NCBI RefSeq assembly: GCF_010500845.1
Contig: NZ_JAAAMI010000010.1
Coordinates: forward strand, 1 to 64,000
Length of the DNA stretch: 64,000 nucleotides
Origin: Flagellimonas sediminis
GTDB lineage: Bacteria; Bacteroidota; Bacteroidia; Flavobacteriales; Flavobacteriaceae
Reading direction: 5' to 3'
How positions within the stretch are numbered: the first letter of the stretch is position 1; each line of letters opens with the position of its first letter. Shown piece by piece: positions 7,704 through 15,706 of this stretch. A program made the translations under genes and the position numbers. The notes beneath the pieces are model-generated. The model made no database searches. It was given only the letters and a program-made list of their open reading frames with translations, and was not told the DNA's origin.

Positions 7704-8504
7704 TTATTTGGACAATTTTAAAATTCTAATGGCCCCACGCATCACAAAGGCAAATACAATACCGCCTATGACCAAATCGGGCCATTTACTGTCTAAAAAA
7801 TAAACCAGCACCCCTGCCAGTATTACCCCGCCGTTCACAATAATGTCGTTTGAGGTAAAGATGGCACTTGCCTGCATATGCGCTTCCTTGCTTTTGGCCT
7901 TGTTTATCAACCATAGGGAAACGAGGTTGCCGATAAGGGCGAAAATGGAAACGATAATCATCCATTGGAACAAAGGGGTTTCGCTACTACTCAAAAACCT
8001 TCTCACGACTTCCGAAAATCCCAGCAGGGCCAACGCCATCTGAAAATAGCCACTGAATTTCGCCACTTTCTTTTTTCTGGAAATAGCGCCGCCTACGGCA
8101 AAAAGGCTCAATGCATATACAATGGAATCGGCCAGCATATCCAGTGAATCGGCAATTAGACCCATCGAGGAAGAAATCCAACCCGTAGTCATTTCGATAA
8201 CAAAAAAACCAAAATTGATGTACAAGACCCACCAGAGTATCTTCTTTTGTTTGGTCTCATCTTCAGTATTAGGTGCTTCCGCCTTTTCTGTTCCCAAAAG
8301 TTTTTCCCCCAACTTTAATGCACCCAATTCCACGTTTATTTCTTGGGCATTCCCTTGATGGTACACATCTAATTTCCTATTCGGAATGTCAAAGTCCAGA
8401 TATTTGATTTGAGGATTTGACTCCAGTTTCATCCGTATCATCTGTTCTTCTGAAGGGCAATCCATTTGACTTACCTTAAAAGTGCTTTTGTTTATAGTGG
8501 ACAT
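7704..8504 (-). CDS. CDF-family transporter with N-terminal HMA-like domain
   Basis: In this 266-residue protein, residues 1-75 look like a heavy-metal-associated fold in which the usual CxxC is replaced by MDCPSEE (Met14, Cys16). The CDF membrane part begins at about 90, with GLIADSLDMLADSIVYALS (Asp/Asp pair of helix 2) and QASAIFTSNDIIVNGGV (helix 5, with Asn rather than a full His/Asp pair). It lacks a long C-terminal dimerisation domain and ends RILKLSK. The combination is common in Bacteroidetes metal islands next to RND pumps. The altered helix 5 ligands may mean a different metal preference from the neighbouring CDF gene. Confidence 0.82.
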   Translation of the reverse strand: MSTINKSTFKVSQMDCPSEEQMIRMKLESNPQIKYLDFDIPNRKLDVYHQGNAQEINVELGALKLGEKLLGTEKAEAPNTEDETKQKKILWWVLYINFGFFVIEMTTGWISSSMGLIADSLDMLADSIVYALSLFAVGGAISRKKKVAKFSGYFQMALALLGFSEVVRRFLSSSETPLFQWMIIVSIFALIGNLVSLWLINKAKSKEAHMQASAIFTSNDIIVNGGVILAGVLVYFLDSKWPDLVIGGIVFAFVMRGAIRILKLSK

Positions 8505-8547
8505 TTAAATAATCTGTATTAAATTCTACGTTTGGTCTTTTAAATCT

Positions 8548-8757
8548 TTACTTACTATGGGATTCCATATATTTTTCCAAAATCGATTTTAAGCTCTCCA
8601 AATAATCAGCGAACGATTTAATGGTCGGTTTTGCTTCATCATCTACGGGAATCGTTATGGGGTTCTCATCCAAATACCGATAGAGTTCGGGATATTCGTG
8701 TTCAATCCTTAGGGTCAATTCGTTGATTTCTTGGGTTAGTTTTTGAATTTTCTTCAT
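8548..8757 (-). CDS. Small acidic helical protein (69 aa), unknown function
   Basis: From ATG 8755-8757 the product starts MKKIQKLTQEINELTLRIE and ends SLKSILEKYMESHSK. The longer frame to 8868 would overlap the lpd gene by 92 bp and is disfavoured. The sequence has two probable helices flanking a central YRYLDENPITIPVDDEAKP segment. It is not recognised as a named family. It lies 19 bp downstream of lpd and upstream of the HMA-CDF gene on the same strand, so it belongs to the metal cluster transcript. Confidence 0.65.
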   Translation of the reverse strand: MKKIQKLTQEINELTLRIEHEYPELYRYLDENPITIPVDDEAKPTIKSFADYLESLKSILEKYMESHSK

Positions 8758-8776
8758 CTTCGTTTTTTTTATAATT

Positions 8777-10180
8777 TTATATATGCAACGCCCTGTCTTC
8801 GGTAGCAGCCAAGCAGGCTTCCTTAAAGGTTTCTGAAAATGTGGGGTGTCCGTGGGACATTCTGGCAATATCCTCTGCCGCTGCCCTGAATTCCATCGCC
8901 ACGACAGCTTCCGTATAACTATCGGCTATGCGCGGACCTATCATATGAACGCCCAAAATTTCATCGGTTTCCTTGTCTGCAATCACTTTTATAAAGCCAT
9001 CGGTGTCCATACTTATCTTGGCCCGTGCATTGGCCTTAAAGGGAAACGTGCCCGTTTTTATAGCCCTTCCTGCTTCTTTAAGTTCCTCTTCGGTAAGTCC
9101 CACGCCGGCTACTTCGGGCTGTGTATAGACAATGTTTGGTATGAGGGAATAATTGATGTGCGGCTTTTGTCCCGCAATGCGTTCGGCCACAAAAACACCT
9201 TCTTCACTGGCCTTATGGGCGAGCATCGCACCTCGGACTACATCTCCAATGGCATAGACCCCTTTTACATTGGTTTCCAGGTTATCGTCTACTTTTATTT
9301 GTCCTTTTTCGTTGGTTTCCACTCCCACGTTTGCAAGGCCCAAGCCTGATGTAAAAGGTTTTCTCCCAATGGCCATCAGGCAATAGTCGCCTTCCAACTG
9401 CATTTCCTTGTCGTCTTTCCTGTTCTGTGCCGTAAGGGTTACTTTATCATCTGCTGCCACAGCTTTTGTGACCTTGTGTTCCAGATAGAACTCGATATCT
9501 TGTTTTCTTAGGGACCTGTACAATTGATGCCCTACGGATTTGTCCATTGTATAAATAAGCCCATCAAAATACTCTACGATGGAAACCTTTGAACCTAACC
9601 TGGCGAAAACCGAACCTATCTCGACCCCAATGACACCACCTCCAACGACCATCAAGTGTTTGGGGATTTCTTTAAGGGCAAGCGCTTCCGTAGAGGAAAT
9701 AATCCTTTTTTTATCTATTTCTATGTTGGGCAAGGATGCAGGTTTTGACCCGGTGGCGATGACCATTTTATCGGTTTCTATGGTTTGTGTTTTGTCCTCG
9801 CCCTTAATTTCAATGGTGTTTTTGTCCTTGATGTTTCCGTGGCCTTCATAAACGGTAACCTTGTTCTTTTTCATCAGGTAGGCTACCCCGTTGATGATTT
9901 CCCCCACGACGTCTTGAACCCTTTGGTTCATTTTTACAATATCTACATTCGCCTCCTTGACATCAATGCCGAAATCCTCGAATTGGTGTTTGAGCTTGTG
10001 GTAATGTTCCGATGCTTCCAGCCAGGCTTTTGAAGGGATACAACCCACGTTAAGGCAAGTGCCGCCAAGGGTACTGTACCTTTCGATTATGGCCACTTTA
10101 AAGCCCAGTTGTGCAGCACGTATGGCACACATGTAGCCACCTGGACCGGAACCAATAATTGTTATATCATATTTTTCCAT
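8777..10180 (-). CDS. lpdA: Dihydrolipoyl dehydrogenase (island copy)
   Basis: This 467-residue flavoprotein disulfide reductase starts with the FAD dinucleotide fold (TIIGSGPGGYMCAIRAAQLG). Its redox-active pair is at C42/C47 (GGTCLNVGCIPS). A second dinucleotide fold for NAD follows (VVGGGVIGVEIGSVFARLG), then the FAD-binding AIGD motif and the C-terminal interface HGHPTFSETFKEA with its His-Glu couple. Length and motifs fit Lpd of 2-oxoacid dehydrogenase complexes. It lacks the vicinal C-terminal cysteines and N-terminal HMA domain of mercuric reductase. No E1/E2 genes are nearby. As an isolated copy among metal transporters it may serve oxidative or metal stress, but that is inference. 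Confidence 0.9.
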   Translation of the reverse strand: MEKYDITIIGSGPGGYMCAIRAAQLGFKVAIIERYSTLGGTCLNVGCIPSKAWLEASEHYHKLKHQFEDFGIDVKEANVDIVKMNQRVQDVVGEIINGVAYLMKKNKVTVYEGHGNIKDKNTIEIKGEDKTQTIETDKMVIATGSKPASLPNIEIDKKRIISSTEALALKEIPKHLMVVGGGVIGVEIGSVFARLGSKVSIVEYFDGLIYTMDKSVGHQLYRSLRKQDIEFYLEHKVTKAVAADDKVTLTAQNRKDDKEMQLEGDYCLMAIGRKPFTSGLGLANVGVETNEKGQIKVDDNLETNVKGVYAIGDVVRGAMLAHKASEEGVFVAERIAGQKPHINYSLIPNIVYTQPEVAGVGLTEEELKEAGRAIKTGTFPFKANARAKISMDTDGFIKVIADKETDEILGVHMIGPRIADSYTEAVVAMEFRAAAEDIARMSHGHPTFSETFKEACLAATEDRALHI

Positions 10181-10203
10181 AATTGTATTTTTTTGGTTAA
10201 ATA

Positions 10204-10266
10204 AGGTGGAAGAACCTTGAACTTGCCTCTTGGGCGCAAGGGTTCAAAGTTCTGGAACTCCCACCT
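10204..10266. terminator. Long stem-loop between fur and lpdA
   Basis: A strong imperfect hairpin starts two bases after the fur stop. Outer arms AGGTGG/CCACCT enclose an inner stem AGAACCTTGAACTTGC against GCAAGGGTTCAAAGTTCT. No uninterrupted T-tract follows on the minus strand. It may therefore be a weak terminator or an mRNA-stabilising or processing element between the two genes rather than a classical terminator. Confidence 0.55.
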
Positions 10267-10267
10267 G

Positions 10268-10702
10268 TTATTTTTCCTTACATTTCACGCATATCCCTTT
10301 TAATACCAAGTTGACATCGTTTATTTTATAATCACTTGGTAAACTTTCTTCCGGTATTTTATTTGGCAAACAGATTGTTTTCTTACATTCGGTACAATGA
10401 AAATGCAGATGTAAATCCGAACCATATTTACCTTTAACGTTTTCATCAGAAATTGCAAATTTTGCCACTCCGGTTCCATCATTAATCTGATGAATAAGTC
10501 CCTTCTCCTCAAAAATCTTAAGGTTGCGATAAAAGGTCGTTCTGTTTGCTGTCTTATTGGTTTCGCTCTTTTCGGCAAAGACCTTTTTTAAATCGGAAAA
10601 GGACACGGCACTTTGCTTCCTTCTCAGATACCTGTATATCTTGGACCTCATTTGAGTAGGGCGAATACCGTGACTTGACAATATTTTTTCCGTTTTGTTC
10701 AT
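10268..10702 (-). CDS. Fur-family transcriptional regulator (first island copy)
   Basis: In this 144-residue protein an N-terminal winged helix (ILSSHGIRPTQMRSKIYRYL ... RTTFYRNLKIFEEKGLIHQI) is followed by the Fur dimerisation domain with HLHFHCTECKKTIC and GICVKCKEK. These are the two CxxC pairs of the structural zinc site. The second CxxC at the extreme C-terminus is typical of Zur/PerR-like members. It lies upstream of lpd and just downstream of the P1B-4 ATPase on the same strand, so it is probably the local metal sensor. It resembles the second Fur protein at 19530-19952 throughout. The sensed metal cannot be assigned from sequence. Confidence 0.88.
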   Translation of the reverse strand: MNKTEKILSSHGIRPTQMRSKIYRYLRRKQSAVSFSDLKKVFAEKSETNKTANRTTFYRNLKIFEEKGLIHQINDGTGVAKFAISDENVKGKYGSDLHLHFHCTECKKTICLPNKIPEESLPSDYKINDVNLVLKGICVKCKEK

Positions 10703-10741
10703 TTTTTAATCTTGATTCAAAGGCAATCTCCTTTATTGGAT

Positions 10742-12730
10742 TTATTTTTTATAGGCGAGCAAACGCAATGCATTGACCACCACTACCAACGTAGAGCCTT
10801 CGTGAACCGCCACGGCTATGCCGATACTTGCCCAGCTCATTATGGTCGCAGGAATTAAAAGGGCAACAACCCCCAAGCTAACCCATAAGTTTTGCTTGAT
10901 TATCGCCTTCGCTTTTCTGCTCAAACCGATGGCAAAAGGCAAGGTTTCCAGTTTGTCTGCCATTAGTGCTATATCTGCGGTCTCTAAAGCCACGTCGCTT
11001 CCCGCCGCACCCATTGCAATACCAACGGTACTGTTTGCCATAGCAGGGGCATCATTGACCCCATCACCTATCATTGCCAGTTTATTTTCCTGTTCCGCAA
11101 GTTTTTTGATGGCCTCCACTTTTTCTTCGGGAAGCAGACTTCCGCGAGCTTCGGTCAAACCGATTTCCTCGGCTACAGCGTCGGCTACTTTCTGGTTGTC
11201 GCCGGTAAGCATTATCATTTTCTTGATGCCTATTTCCTTTAGTTGGGCAAGGGTTTCCTTGGCTTTTTCCCGTGGCGTGTCCATTAGCCCCAGCATCCCT
11301 ATAAATTCATTGCCCCTTTTTATTAGCATCGTGGTCTTTCCTTCCCCTTCAAGCGCTCTTACCTTTTCTGATACATCGCTGGGAACACCTTTATCAATAT
11401 CCTCAAAAAGCTCAAGGTTGCCTATGTAAATGGAATTCCCTTGATAGTTTGCCTTTATGCCCTTGCCCTGTACGGCTTCCAAATCATCGGCATCGGGAAT
11501 TTTGGTGTCCTTCCCAAGCCGCTCCATCCCATCCCTTACAACAGCCTTTGCCAGGGGATGGTCACTCAGTTCCTCAACCGCAATCGCGATTTCCAACAGT
11601 TCCTTTTTATCTATACTGCCAAAACTTTCGACGTCGGTAAGCTTTGGTTTTCCTTCGGTAAGTGTTCCCGTTTTGTCAAAAGCGAGAGCGGTAAGTACCC
11701 CTAAGTCTTCCAAGGGGCGACCGCCTTTTATCAAAACCCCGCCTCGTGCTGCTCTTGCCACACCACTCAATACAGCAGATGGCGTAGAAATGGCCAGGGC
11801 ACAAGGACTGGCTGCCACAAGTACCGCCAGGGAACGGTACAGGCTTTCATTCCACGTTTCATCGATGACCAAAAAAGCAAAATTTAATACTATGACCAAT
11901 AAGATTACCGATGGCACGTAGTACCGCTCAAACTTGTCTGTCAATAATTGTGTGGGCGATTTTTGGTCCTGGGCCTCTTGAACCATAGTGACCAAGCGGT
12001 TGAGGGTAGAATCTTTTGCCTCTTTGATAACCTTTATTTCGAGGGTATTGTTGCCATTGATGGTTCCTGAAAAAACACGGTTCTCATCCGGGATATCACT
12101 TTTTGAGGTGTACTCCTTATCCGGATTTTCTATCGGTGTTTTGTCCACCGGAACGCTCTCCCCGGTAATGGGTGACTGGTCTATACTACTATTGCCCTTT
12201 ACAATAACACCATCGGCAGATATTTTACTGTTGGGGCGTACCACGATGATGTCGCCCACCTGTAGTTCTTCAATACCCACTTCAACGGTATCGTCATCTT
12301 TCTTGAGAAGGGCTGTTTTTGGAGCGAGGTCGGTCAGTGCCGCAATGGACTTTTTTGCCTTGCCCATTGCATAGTTTTCCAATGCGTGACCCAGACTAAA
12401 AAGGAACAGCAACAAGGCACCTTCTGCCCATTCGCCCAGATAGGCCGCCCCCGCAGCTGCTACCAGCATCAGGAAATCGATTTCAAATTCGCCCTTGGCC
12501 ACTTTGGTAACGGCCTCTTTCAGGGTAAAAAAGCCACCAAAAAAGTAGGCTGCGATATAGAGCCCAAAATGGATGTTGGCTGAAATCCCCGTATACTTTT
12601 CCAACAGGAAACCTGTAATTAGTGTGACCCCACTTAAAATCGCAAAATAGAGTTCTGTGTTTTTGCCGAAGATGCCGCCGTGGTCGTGGTTGTGGCCATC
12701 GTCTTTGTTATGATTTTCCTTGTCTTTCAT
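10742..12730 (-). CDS. P1B-4-type heavy-metal translocating ATPase (CoaT/CzcP-like)
   Basis: This 662-residue P-type ATPase starts with a His/Asp-rich N-terminus (HNKDDGHNHDHGG) in place of an HMA domain. The membrane metal site is SPC at 308-310 rather than CPC, and the last transmembrane segment carries HEGST at 643-647. The SPC plus HEG(G/S)T pair is the signature of P1B-4 ATPases, which export Co2+, Zn2+, Cd2+ or Fe2+. Other landmarks are TGES (189-192), the phosphorylated Asp in DKTGTLT (352-358), the HP motif (DHPLAKAV) and GDGVNDAPA. It lies 80 bp downstream of the P1B-2 ATPase and upstream of fur, so two mechanistically different ATPases are paired. Confidence 0.93.
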   Translation of the reverse strand: MKDKENHNKDDGHNHDHGGIFGKNTELYFAILSGVTLITGFLLEKYTGISANIHFGLYIAAYFFGGFFTLKEAVTKVAKGEFEIDFLMLVAAAGAAYLGEWAEGALLLFLFSLGHALENYAMGKAKKSIAALTDLAPKTALLKKDDDTVEVGIEELQVGDIIVVRPNSKISADGVIVKGNSSIDQSPITGESVPVDKTPIENPDKEYTSKSDIPDENRVFSGTINGNNTLEIKVIKEAKDSTLNRLVTMVQEAQDQKSPTQLLTDKFERYYVPSVILLVIVLNFAFLVIDETWNESLYRSLAVLVAASPCALAISTPSAVLSGVARAARGGVLIKGGRPLEDLGVLTALAFDKTGTLTEGKPKLTDVESFGSIDKKELLEIAIAVEELSDHPLAKAVVRDGMERLGKDTKIPDADDLEAVQGKGIKANYQGNSIYIGNLELFEDIDKGVPSDVSEKVRALEGEGKTTMLIKRGNEFIGMLGLMDTPREKAKETLAQLKEIGIKKMIMLTGDNQKVADAVAEEIGLTEARGSLLPEEKVEAIKKLAEQENKLAMIGDGVNDAPAMANSTVGIAMGAAGSDVALETADIALMADKLETLPFAIGLSRKAKAIIKQNLWVSLGVVALLIPATIMSWASIGIAVAVHEGSTLVVVVNALRLLAYKK

Positions 12731-12810
12731 ATTATTAATGGTTTTGTTATCGTTAATTAAGATTTAATCCACTTTTGGGCTTGTATTTTGTTTAAAGGGT
12801 AATACTTTTA

Positions 12811-14769
12811 TTATTTCCAATTCATTTTTTGCAAACGTATTGCATTGAGAATGGCCACGAACGAAACCCCTACATCGGCAAAAACGGCTTCCCACATCGT
12901 TGCCAGGCCAATGGCACCCAAAACCAGGAAAATCCCTTTTACCCCAAAAGCAAGACCAATATTTTGCCATACGATGCGGCGTGTTGAGCGTCCAATTTGG
13001 ATACCTCGGGCCATCCTGCTCGGCTGGTCGGTCTGAATGATGACATCTGCGGTCTCTATGGCCACATCACTGCCCAAACCACCCATTGCGATACCCACAT
13101 CGCTTGCAGCAAGTACGGGAGCATCATTGATACCGTCGCCCATAAAAGCTACGGTCGTATCGGGTTGTGTTTTGAGTTTCTCGACTTCGTTCAGTTTATC
13201 TTCCGGTAGCAGTCCACCCTTGGCCCAATCAATATTCAGTTCCTTGGCAACTTGTTGGGTTATGGAATCCTTGTCTCCAGAGAGCATTATGATTTTAGCT
13301 ATTCCGGCCTCCCGAATCTGTTGAATGGTGTGATACGCGTCTTCCTTCAATTCATCGGCAATGGTCACATAGCCTGCGAATTTTCCATCGATGGCAACTA
13401 TCACTATAGATTCGACTATCACATCGGTTTCAGGGGGAACATCAACATTATTGGAAGTCATCAAAGCTTTGTTGCCGACCAAGACCTCCTTATGGTTGAC
13501 TATGCCCTTTAATCCCTTACCGGCAACTTCATAAACTTCGGATGCCTTAAAATCAGCACCTTCCGCCTTGTATTCCAGAATTGCCTTTGCAATGGGGTGG
13601 GTGGATTGTTCTTCCATCGCCATCAGGTATTGCATAAATTCCACTTCCCCTTCGACTGCGCTCAGGGCAGGCGCGAAGTTATTTTTGGTCACCACTTCCT
13701 TAATCTTTAAGACCCCTTTGGTAACTGTACCCGTCTTGTCCATCACCACGGTATTTACCTTGGTCATCGCATCGAGAAAAGATGCACCTTTGAACAGGAT
13801 TCCGTTGCGCGATGCCGCACCCAGACCTCCGAAATAGCCCAGTGGAATGGAAATGACCAAGGCACAAGGGCAGGAAATCACCAGGAAAATTAAAGCTCGG
13901 TATAGCCAATCCCTAAACACGTATTCATCGACAAAAAAGTATGGTAACAAAGTGAGTCCGATAGCAAGGAAAACCACGATGGGCGTATAAATCCTGGCGA
14001 ACTTTCTGATAAATAATTCGGTCTTTGATTTCCGGGCCGTGGCATTCTGTACCATCTCCAGAATACGGGCGATGGAACTGTCCTTGAATTCCTTGGTGGT
14101 TTCTACTTTTATGACACCGTCGAGATTGATGCTTCCCGCAAAGACTTTTTCGTTCTGTATTATGGTGTAGGGTTTGCTTTCGCCAGTAATGGCAGCTGTA
14201 TTCAGCGATGCTTTTTCGGACAGTAAAACCCCATCCAAAGGAATTTTTTCGCCCACGCGTACCTGAATTTTTTCACCAATCTCAACAGTTTCTGGATTGA
14301 CCGAAACAAAATCCCCATTTTTATAAACCAATGCTTCATCGGGTCGTGCGTCCAGGAGTGCTTTGATGTTTCCTTTGGCACGGTTTACGGCAGCATTTTG
14401 GAACAGTTCGCCCACGGCATAGAACAACATCACGGCAACGCCCTCTGGATATTCGCCTATGGCAAATGCTCCCAAGGTTGCGATGGACATTAGGAAAAAT
14501 TCTGTAAAGAAATCGCCATTTTTAATACTTTCCCATCCCTCCTTGATGACGGGAAAGCCAACAGGGATGTAGGCCACCGTGTACCACACAATCCTGACCC
14601 ATCCCTGAAAGGAAGGAAAGGCGTCGAAATAGTCAATGGCAATACCAACTATGAGCATCACAAAGCTGAAAATTGCCGGCAGATAGGTTTTGAACTTTTT
14701 TTCGCTTGCTGAAATTACAGAGGACTGTTTCCCTTTTAGCTCCCGTAGCTGTAGTTTTTTCTTTTTCAT
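12811..14769 (-). CDS. P1B-2-type Zn/Cd/Pb translocating ATPase (ZntA/CadA-like)
   Basis: From ATG 14767-14769 (4-bp ATGA overlap with the SpoIIAA-like gene) the product has 652 residues. There is no HMA domain, but the N-terminus is basic (MKKKKLQLRELKGK). Landmarks are TGES near 195-198, CPC at 300-302, DKTGT at 344-348, HPIAKAI at 391-397 and GDGINDAPV. The last segment, KGIFLVLGAIGL, then ADVGV and NAIRL, has the Lys and Asp typical of P1B-2 zinc ATPases. A peptide FAPALSAVEG at about 365-374 is encoded by an interspersed repeat inserted in frame in the nucleotide-binding domain. It should export Zn2+, Cd2+ or Pb2+ from the cytosol. Confidence 0.93.
   Translation of the reverse strand: MKKKKLQLRELKGKQSSVISASEKKFKTYLPAIFSFVMLIVGIAIDYFDAFPSFQGWVRIVWYTVAYIPVGFPVIKEGWESIKNGDFFTEFFLMSIATLGAFAIGEYPEGVAVMLFYAVGELFQNAAVNRAKGNIKALLDARPDEALVYKNGDFVSVNPETVEIGEKIQVRVGEKIPLDGVLLSEKASLNTAAITGESKPYTIIQNEKVFAGSINLDGVIKVETTKEFKDSSIARILEMVQNATARKSKTELFIRKFARIYTPIVVFLAIGLTLLPYFFVDEYVFRDWLYRALIFLVISCPCALVISIPLGYFGGLGAASRNGILFKGASFLDAMTKVNTVVMDKTGTVTKGVLKIKEVVTKNNFAPALSAVEGEVEFMQYLMAMEEQSTHPIAKAILEYKAEGADFKASEVYEVAGKGLKGIVNHKEVLVGNKALMTSNNVDVPPETDVIVESIVIVAIDGKFAGYVTIADELKEDAYHTIQQIREAGIAKIIMLSGDKDSITQQVAKELNIDWAKGGLLPEDKLNEVEKLKTQPDTTVAFMGDGINDAPVLAASDVGIAMGGLGSDVAIETADVIIQTDQPSRMARGIQIGRSTRRIVWQNIGLAFGVKGIFLVLGAIGLATMWEAVFADVGVSFVAILNAIRLQKMNWK
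13648..13670. repeat. Interspersed repeat fragment inside the P1B-2 ATPase gene
   Basis: The plus strand reads CTTCGACTGCGCTCAGGGCA here, the core of a palindromic repeat family (GAGCGCAGTCGA) also found at 48732-48790 and in part at 42207-42217. In the ATPase frame it encodes PALSAVEG, a peptide typical of repeat-derived insertions, between KEVVTKNN and EVEFMQY. Confidence 0.65.
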
Positions 14770-15128
14770 CCTTTTGTTGAGACCCAAGCCATTGCCTGTT
14801 CCTTATATTTAATATCAAAATATTTAACTTCAGACTTTGTAAAAAAATCGGTTGCCTTGGCTGCCCATTCCTGCCATTTCCTATTGCCAACAAAGGCCAT
14901 CTTACCATAATCTCCCAAGTGTGCCGAATCAATCTTTAGGTCTTCCCAAAAGCCTTTAAGGGTATAACCTTCAAAATCTTCCATTTCAAAATAGAAATCC
15001 ACTTTATGGCCTTTTTCTATGATATTATGAATAAGCGGGTGCAGCTTACGCATATCCTGTTCCGTAAGTTTCCCGCTGATTTTAGCGGCAATGAGATTTT
15101 CCTGTTCTAAGTTTATTTTCTGTAGCAT
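14766..15128 (-). CDS. SpoIIAA-like/STAS protein, copy 1
   Basis: This 120-residue protein of the SpoIIAA-like (STAS/SEC14-type, DUF3478) family starts MLQKINLEQENLIAAKISG. Family landmarks are KLTEQDMRKLHPLIHNIIEK, VDFYFEMEDFEGYTLKGFW and a C-terminal VKYFD...QAMAWV. Two more copies lie at 17636-17995 and 19124-19495. The stop overlaps the P1B-2 ATPase start by 4 bp (ATGA), so the two are translationally coupled. STAS folds bind lipids or nucleotides or act as regulatory partners. Coupling to an ion pump suggests an accessory role at the membrane, which is inference. A TGCA dyad sits at 15165-15179, 37 bp upstream. Confidence 0.85.
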   Translation of the reverse strand: MLQKINLEQENLIAAKISGKLTEQDMRKLHPLIHNIIEKGHKVDFYFEMEDFEGYTLKGFWEDLKIDSAHLGDYGKMAFVGNRKWQEWAAKATDFFTKSEVKYFDIKYKEQAMAWVSTKG

Positions 15129-15148
15129 TTTTATAAATTTTAGTCAAT

Positions 15149-15286
15149 CTAAATAAAATAACCGTGCAAAGGGTGTGCAATTATCCCGAAGCGAACTCCC
15201 CCATACCGGGTCACGTTTAATTGTATTGTGTCCCATTCCAACGTTGGTATAAAATACATTCCGTCGGGTTTTACTATTCCTTTCAT
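15149..15286 (-). CDS. 45-residue ORF coupled to mgtC, unknown function
   Basis: From ATG 15284-15286 the frame reads MKGIVKPDGMYFIPTLEWD, then TIQLNVTRYGGVRFGIIA, and ends HPLHGYFI with TAG 15149-15151. Its start overlaps the mgtC stop by 4 bp (ATGA), the same coupling seen elsewhere in this operon, which argues that it is translated. It matches no family I know. Its 3' part contains the 15-bp TGCA dyad proposed as an operator for the next gene, so some of the sequence may be conserved for DNA reasons. Confidence 0.5.
   Translation of the reverse strand: MKGIVKPDGMYFIPTLEWDTIQLNVTRYGGVRFGIIAHPLHGYFI
15165..15179. promoter_or_regulatory. TGCA dyad 1 (candidate metal-regulator operator)
   Basis: The 15-mer TGCAAAGGGTGTGCA has 6-bp arms with one mismatch around a 3-bp centre. 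It lies 37 bp upstream of the SpoIIAA-like/P1B-2 ATPase pair. It shares length, TGCA ends and orientation with the sites at 18021-18035 and 26629-26643. Confidence 0.45.
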
Positions 15287-15705
15287 CGTTTTTTCTTTTT
15301 AAAAAATGGAAAATGATGGGAAACCAGCAGGAGTATAATCAGAAAGGTACTGGTTATGCCGATTAGGTACATCCCATATCCTATGGCAATGCCAACACCA
15401 GCACTGGCCCAGATGGTAGCGGCCGTTGTTAACCCTGATATGGTATTCTTTGAACTGTCCCTAAAAATAATACCCGCTCCTAAAAAACCAATTCCAGAAA
15501 CAATATTGGCGACAATTCTGGTTTGGTCTGCCACTTCAATATGTGTATTGATGATAGTTAATAGTGCCGCTCCCAAACAAACGGAAGCATAGGTCCTTAT
15601 GCCAGCGTCGTGACCATGAATTTCCCGGTCAAGCCCAATCAAGAAACCCAGTAACAAGGCAACCAATAATCTGGGAATCAGCGTTATTTCAGTTTGCAAA
15701 TCCAT
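15283..15705 (-). CDS. MgtC/SapB-family membrane protein
   Basis: From ATG 15703-15705, one base after the bestrophin stop, the product has 140 residues and about four transmembrane helices. Family motifs are LLGFLIGLDREIHGHDAGIRTYASVCLGAAL and GIGFLGAGIIFRD, with ISGLTTAATIWASAGVGIAIG following. It lacks the C-terminal cytoplasmic domain of Salmonella MgtC, so it is closer to short SapB-like members. MgtC proteins are inner-membrane factors linked to Mg2+ limitation and F-ATPase inhibition rather than transporters. Here it is sandwiched between bestrophin and a 45-residue ORF in a metal-ion operon. Confidence 0.88.
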   Translation of the reverse strand: MDLQTEITLIPRLLVALLLGFLIGLDREIHGHDAGIRTYASVCLGAALLTIINTHIEVADQTRIVANIVSGIGFLGAGIIFRDSSKNTISGLTTAATIWASAGVGIAIGYGMYLIGITSTFLIILLLVSHHFPFFKKKKR

Positions 15706-15706
15706 A

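Noticed and set aside
8846..9349. 167-codon ORF on the plus strand
   Set aside because: It is a shadow of lpdA, which has all catalytic motifs on the minus strand.
8777..10180. Mercuric reductase
   Set aside because: The protein lacks the C-terminal vicinal cysteines and HMA domain; motifs and length fit dihydrolipoyl dehydrogenase.
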